Origin: Ruminococcus sp.
GTDB lineage: Bacteria > Bacillota > Clostridia > Oscillospirales > Ruminococcaceae
Length of the DNA stretch: 7,632 nt
Assembly (NCBI GenBank): GCA_017544125.1
Contig: JAFYET010000259.1
Coordinates: forward strand, 1 to 7,632
Reading direction: 5' to 3'
Below, piece by piece: positions 6,419 to 7,632 of the stretch. Every line of letters begins with the position of its first letter. Positions within the stretch are counted from its first letter, which is position 1. Both the position numbers and the translations under genes were made by a program. Below the pieces are notes generated by a model. It was given only the letters and a program-made list of their open reading frames with translations. It had not been told where the DNA came from and did no database searches.

Positions 6419-7042
6419 TTACTTAGCAATAAACTTCTCTATTACGACCTCGGTGGAATCGCTTTTAAGCCATACCTTGACATCATCGGCGAGCTTTGCT
6501 ATTATTGATTTTTCAAGCTCATCCCATTCCTCGCTTGCATGGTCGCCTGCGGAAAGGCAGTTTCTGTAATTCATAAGCGACCAATAGCGCTCGCTGACAT
6601 TTGTATCCTGCTCATCAGTACCCATTCTGTACCAGTTATTTACAGATATATATTCATCCATATACACACCGTCATTAGCGTGCTGTGCGCTCACACGGAA
6701 GGCTTCTCTTATCTTGCCGAGTATGCCCTTGGCATATTCGTTTTTACCGCTTGTGGAAACGGAAAGGATCTTCTCTTCCTGCACGGGGTCAACAGTTCTC
6801 TTGGCGGACAAGCATATAAGACAGCGAACACCGCCCTCAGTCGGCTCACTCTCAAACCACAGATCCCCGCTGAACTTATCCATAATACCATGCACCATAC
6901 TGATAAGCTCCTCGGTCAGCAGCCTGATACTCATTACAGACTTGCCTGTGAATTCATTATACCTTACAAAGCTCTCAGCAGCTTCAAGTGCCTCCTTACG
7001 CCCTTTAAGGTCGCTGTAGATACGGATAACATCGCTTTTCAT
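6419..7042 (-). CDS. Hypothetical protein with a degenerate GHKL/RsbW-like ATPase N-terminus
   Basis: The 207-residue soluble protein has no signal peptide or membrane helix. Residues about 14-80 resemble the first half of an anti-sigma-factor-kinase (RsbW/HATPase_c_2) fold: a helix (ALEAAESFVRYNE), an N-box-like helix LLTEELISMVHGIM (41-54), then strands DLWFESE and GGVRCLICLSAK. The position that normally carries the Mg-binding Asn of the N box is not Asn, and no clear DxGxG or GxG glycine motif is visible; KGILGKI (105-111) is the only weak G2-like candidate. Residues 95-207 are charged and mostly helical, with a Trp/Tyr-rich stretch (NNWYRM, SERYWSLMNYRN) and a strand-like end. A similar uncharacterised family seems familiar from Clostridia, but I cannot name it. 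It starts after a perfect GAGGAGG at 7051-7057 and is the first gene of the unit with the nitrilase. Confidence 0.85.
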   Translation of the reverse strand: MKSDVIRIYSDLKGRKEALEAAESFVRYNEFTGKSVMSIRLLTEELISMVHGIMDKFSGDLWFESEPTEGGVRCLICLSAKRTVDPVQEEKILSVSTSGKNEYAKGILGKIREAFRVSAQHANDGVYMDEYISVNNWYRMGTDEQDTNVSERYWSLMNYRNCLSAGDHASEEWDELEKSIIAKLADDVKVWLKSDSTEVVIEKFIAK

Positions 7043-7120
7043 TTTTTATTCCTCCTCTGTATTATATAGCTTTATCGGAAATATATAGGTTATTTTGATT
7101 ACTGAAGATAGTATATATTC

Positions 7121-7149
7121 ATTATACCACATTTTAAACAATTCGTCAA
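7121..7149 (-). promoter_or_regulatory. Proximal promoter of the hypothetical-nitrilase unit
   Basis: The minus strand carries TTGACG (-35, 7144-7149), a 17-nt spacer and TATAAT (-10, 7121-7126) with TGG directly before it. This is a near-consensus vegetative sigma-70/SigA promoter with an extended -10. The expected start near 7114 gives a leader of about 70 nt. Confidence 0.82.
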
Positions 7150-7169
7150 TTATTTATATACACATTTTA
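7128..7169. repeat. 9-bp direct repeat TAAAATGTG, 33 bp apart
   Basis: On the minus strand TAAAATGTG occurs at 7161-7169 and 7128-7136, each followed by TATA-containing sequence that forms the -10 region of one of the tandem promoters. The copies are on the same face of the helix (about three turns apart). Confidence 0.5.
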
Positions 7170-7181
7170 GTAAACTTTCAA
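7153..7181 (-). promoter_or_regulatory. Distal tandem promoter of the same unit
   Basis: TTGAAA (-35, 7176-7181), a 17-nt spacer and TATAAA (-10, 7153-7158) on the minus strand form a second SigA-like promoter 32 bp upstream of the first. Its transcript alone would contain the full AT-only hairpin AATATATA/TATATATT (7080-7087, 7112-7119), which is weak. Confidence 0.55.
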
Positions 7182-7190
7182 CATCGCCGC

Positions 7191-7230
7191 AAAAACAGCA
7201 AAACCCAGCGCACGTTACCATGCACCGGGT
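7191..7230 (-). terminator. Intrinsic terminator for the truncated minus-strand gene
   Basis: In minus-strand RNA, ACCCGGUGCA and UGCGCUGGGU (plus coordinates 7221-7230 and 7203-7212) pair over 10 bp including two G-U pairs, with an 8-nt loop, followed by TTTGCTGTTTTT. On the plus strand the wobbles become A-C mismatches, so it acts in the minus direction. It starts 31 nt after the stop at 7262-7264 and marks that ORF as a real gene end. Confidence 0.8.
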
Positions 7231-7261
7231 CGTTTGTTATTATGTTATCTTTTCAGAAAAG

Positions 7262-7420
7262 CTATGAATCTTGTTTCAAGTTCATTGCATCGTTCAACTT
7301 TCTTCTTATATAAGAAGATATATTTTCAAGATCAGATTCTTCCAGCCAAAGAGTAACACTATCTGCATCACAAATATATACGATCAATTCTCCATAGCTG
7401 CGTGATACTATAAATCCGTA
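7262..7420 (-). pseudogene. 3' remnant of an unidentified minus-strand gene
   Basis: The frame gives about 52 residues ending in TAG at 7262-7264. They look genuine: YYGFIVSRSYGELIVYI, a strand-rich segment, then DADSVTLWLEESDLENIS and a helix IRRKLNDAMN. I do not recognise the family. The frame runs on upstream to an ATG at 7501, but the 26 added residues are simply the antisense of the LysR-type coding sequence and have no convincing ribosome-binding site. I take the native sequence to stop at about 7420. The gene therefore lacks its start and probably most of its length. The intrinsic terminator downstream is intact. Alternatively it is a short functional ORF of 79 residues, which I think unlikely. 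Confidence 0.55.
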
Positions 7421-7632
7421 ATAAGGTTGCGAAACGTGGCATTGCCTGTGTTCTGGCAGTTGAGGGAGCAGTGGATATGTTCGATCCTGCCCGTTTTGCA
7501 TTCCGTCCGCTGAAACCAGAACTTTTCATGACATCGGTACTTGCTTGGAAGAAGCTGAGCCCATATGCAGGTGCGGCAGGCAAATTCCTTGAATACATCA
7601 AAAGTATACATTCCGAGCATACCAAAGTATGA
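7420..7632 (+). pseudogene. 3' remnant of a LysR-type transcriptional regulator
   Basis: The plus frame is open from 7414 to TGA at 7630-7632 and gives about 70 residues. VAKRGIACVLAVEGA matches the hydrophobic strand-turn-strand late in the LysR substrate-binding domain, FAFRPLKPEL the following strand, and VLAWKKLSPYAGAAGKFLEYIK the typical C-terminal segment (an aromatic, two basic residues, then a final helix). The N-terminal helix-turn-helix and most of the effector domain, about 220 residues, are missing. An in-frame stop (7411-7413) and the absence of a start before the Met in VDMFDP show it is not a complete gene. Its base composition appears richer in G and C than the leftward sequence. 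The family call is from pattern recognition and is fairly secure; the truncation is certain within this window. Confidence 0.72.

Noticed and set aside
6539..7069. Plus-strand open frame of 176 codons opposite the 207-residue gene
   Set aside because: The minus-strand gene has a perfect SD, a near-consensus promoter and a natural-looking protein. The plus frame runs into that promoter region and has no domain pattern.
7080..7119. AATATATA/TATATATT hairpin as a riboswitch or thermosensor
   Set aside because: The stem is only eight A-T pairs with a 24-nt loop, it straddles the proximal start site, and no conserved riboswitch core is visible.
7368..7625. Minus-strand frames of 70-85 codons at the right end
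   Set aside because: They are antisense to the LysR-type C-terminal coding sequence and have no recognisable motifs.
1..7632. CRISPR array, tRNA, rRNA, insertion sequence or prophage genes
   Set aside because: No spaced identical repeats, cloverleaf, transposase or phage motifs were seen on either strand.

Overview
The window looks like chromosomal DNA from a mid-GC Gram-positive member of the Bacillota. Intergenic organisation, Shine-Dalgarno-rich gene starts, FtsX-type ABC transporter and two-component genes, and general codon style suggest the Ruminococcus/Oscillospiraceae group. That placement is by impression only; no rRNA or marker gene is present. Nothing indicates phage, plasmid, IS, CRISPR or tRNA.

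Layout, left to right. (1) Positions 3-239, plus strand: the last 78 codons of a surface protein, with a Ser/Thr/Asp/Glu-rich stalk, one membrane helix and a KKK end. (2) A strong bidirectional hairpin terminator at 280-320 separates it from the convergent genes. (3) Positions 329-5432, all minus strand: a four-gene signalling and transport locus. In transcription order it encodes a 784-residue double-FtsX permease, its ATPase, an OmpR-family response regulator and a histidine kinase. Permease and ATPase are 13 nt apart, with the permease stop codon forming part of the ATPase ribosome-binding site. Regulator and kinase overlap by ATGA. The 94-nt gap between the two pairs holds heptamer repeats, a 14-bp RNA hairpin and a candidate internal promoter. 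(4) Positions 5518-7181, minus strand: a compact two-gene transcription unit with recognisable tandem promoters and terminator. It encodes a 207-residue protein resembling a degenerate GHKL/RsbW-like ATPase, then a nitrilase-superfamily amidohydrolase. (5) Positions 7203-7632: an intrinsic terminator serving a minus-strand gene of which only the 3' part remains, directly abutting the 3' part of a plus-strand LysR-type regulator gene. Both lack their 5' ends at the same place (about 7414-7426), so this is a rearrangement or assembly junction.

How the parts may work together. The kinase has its own extracellular loop of about 75 residues and would phosphorylate the regulator. The regulator probably controls the transporter promoter, where two 7-bp direct repeats (GTTAAAG, GTTAAGA) 11 bp apart sit on the -35 region of a promoter with a good extended -10 but no recognisable -35. 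This is the usual geometry of a site for an OmpR/PhoB-type activator. The substrate cannot be read from sequence; export of, or resistance to, an envelope-active peptide or lipophilic compound is the most likely class. The most interesting points are that operator candidate, the heptamer/hairpin/promoter composite between the transporter and regulator genes, the pairing of a degenerate GHKL-like protein with a nitrilase, and the double-truncation junction at the right end. I did not find convincing evidence of a wholly new type of system.
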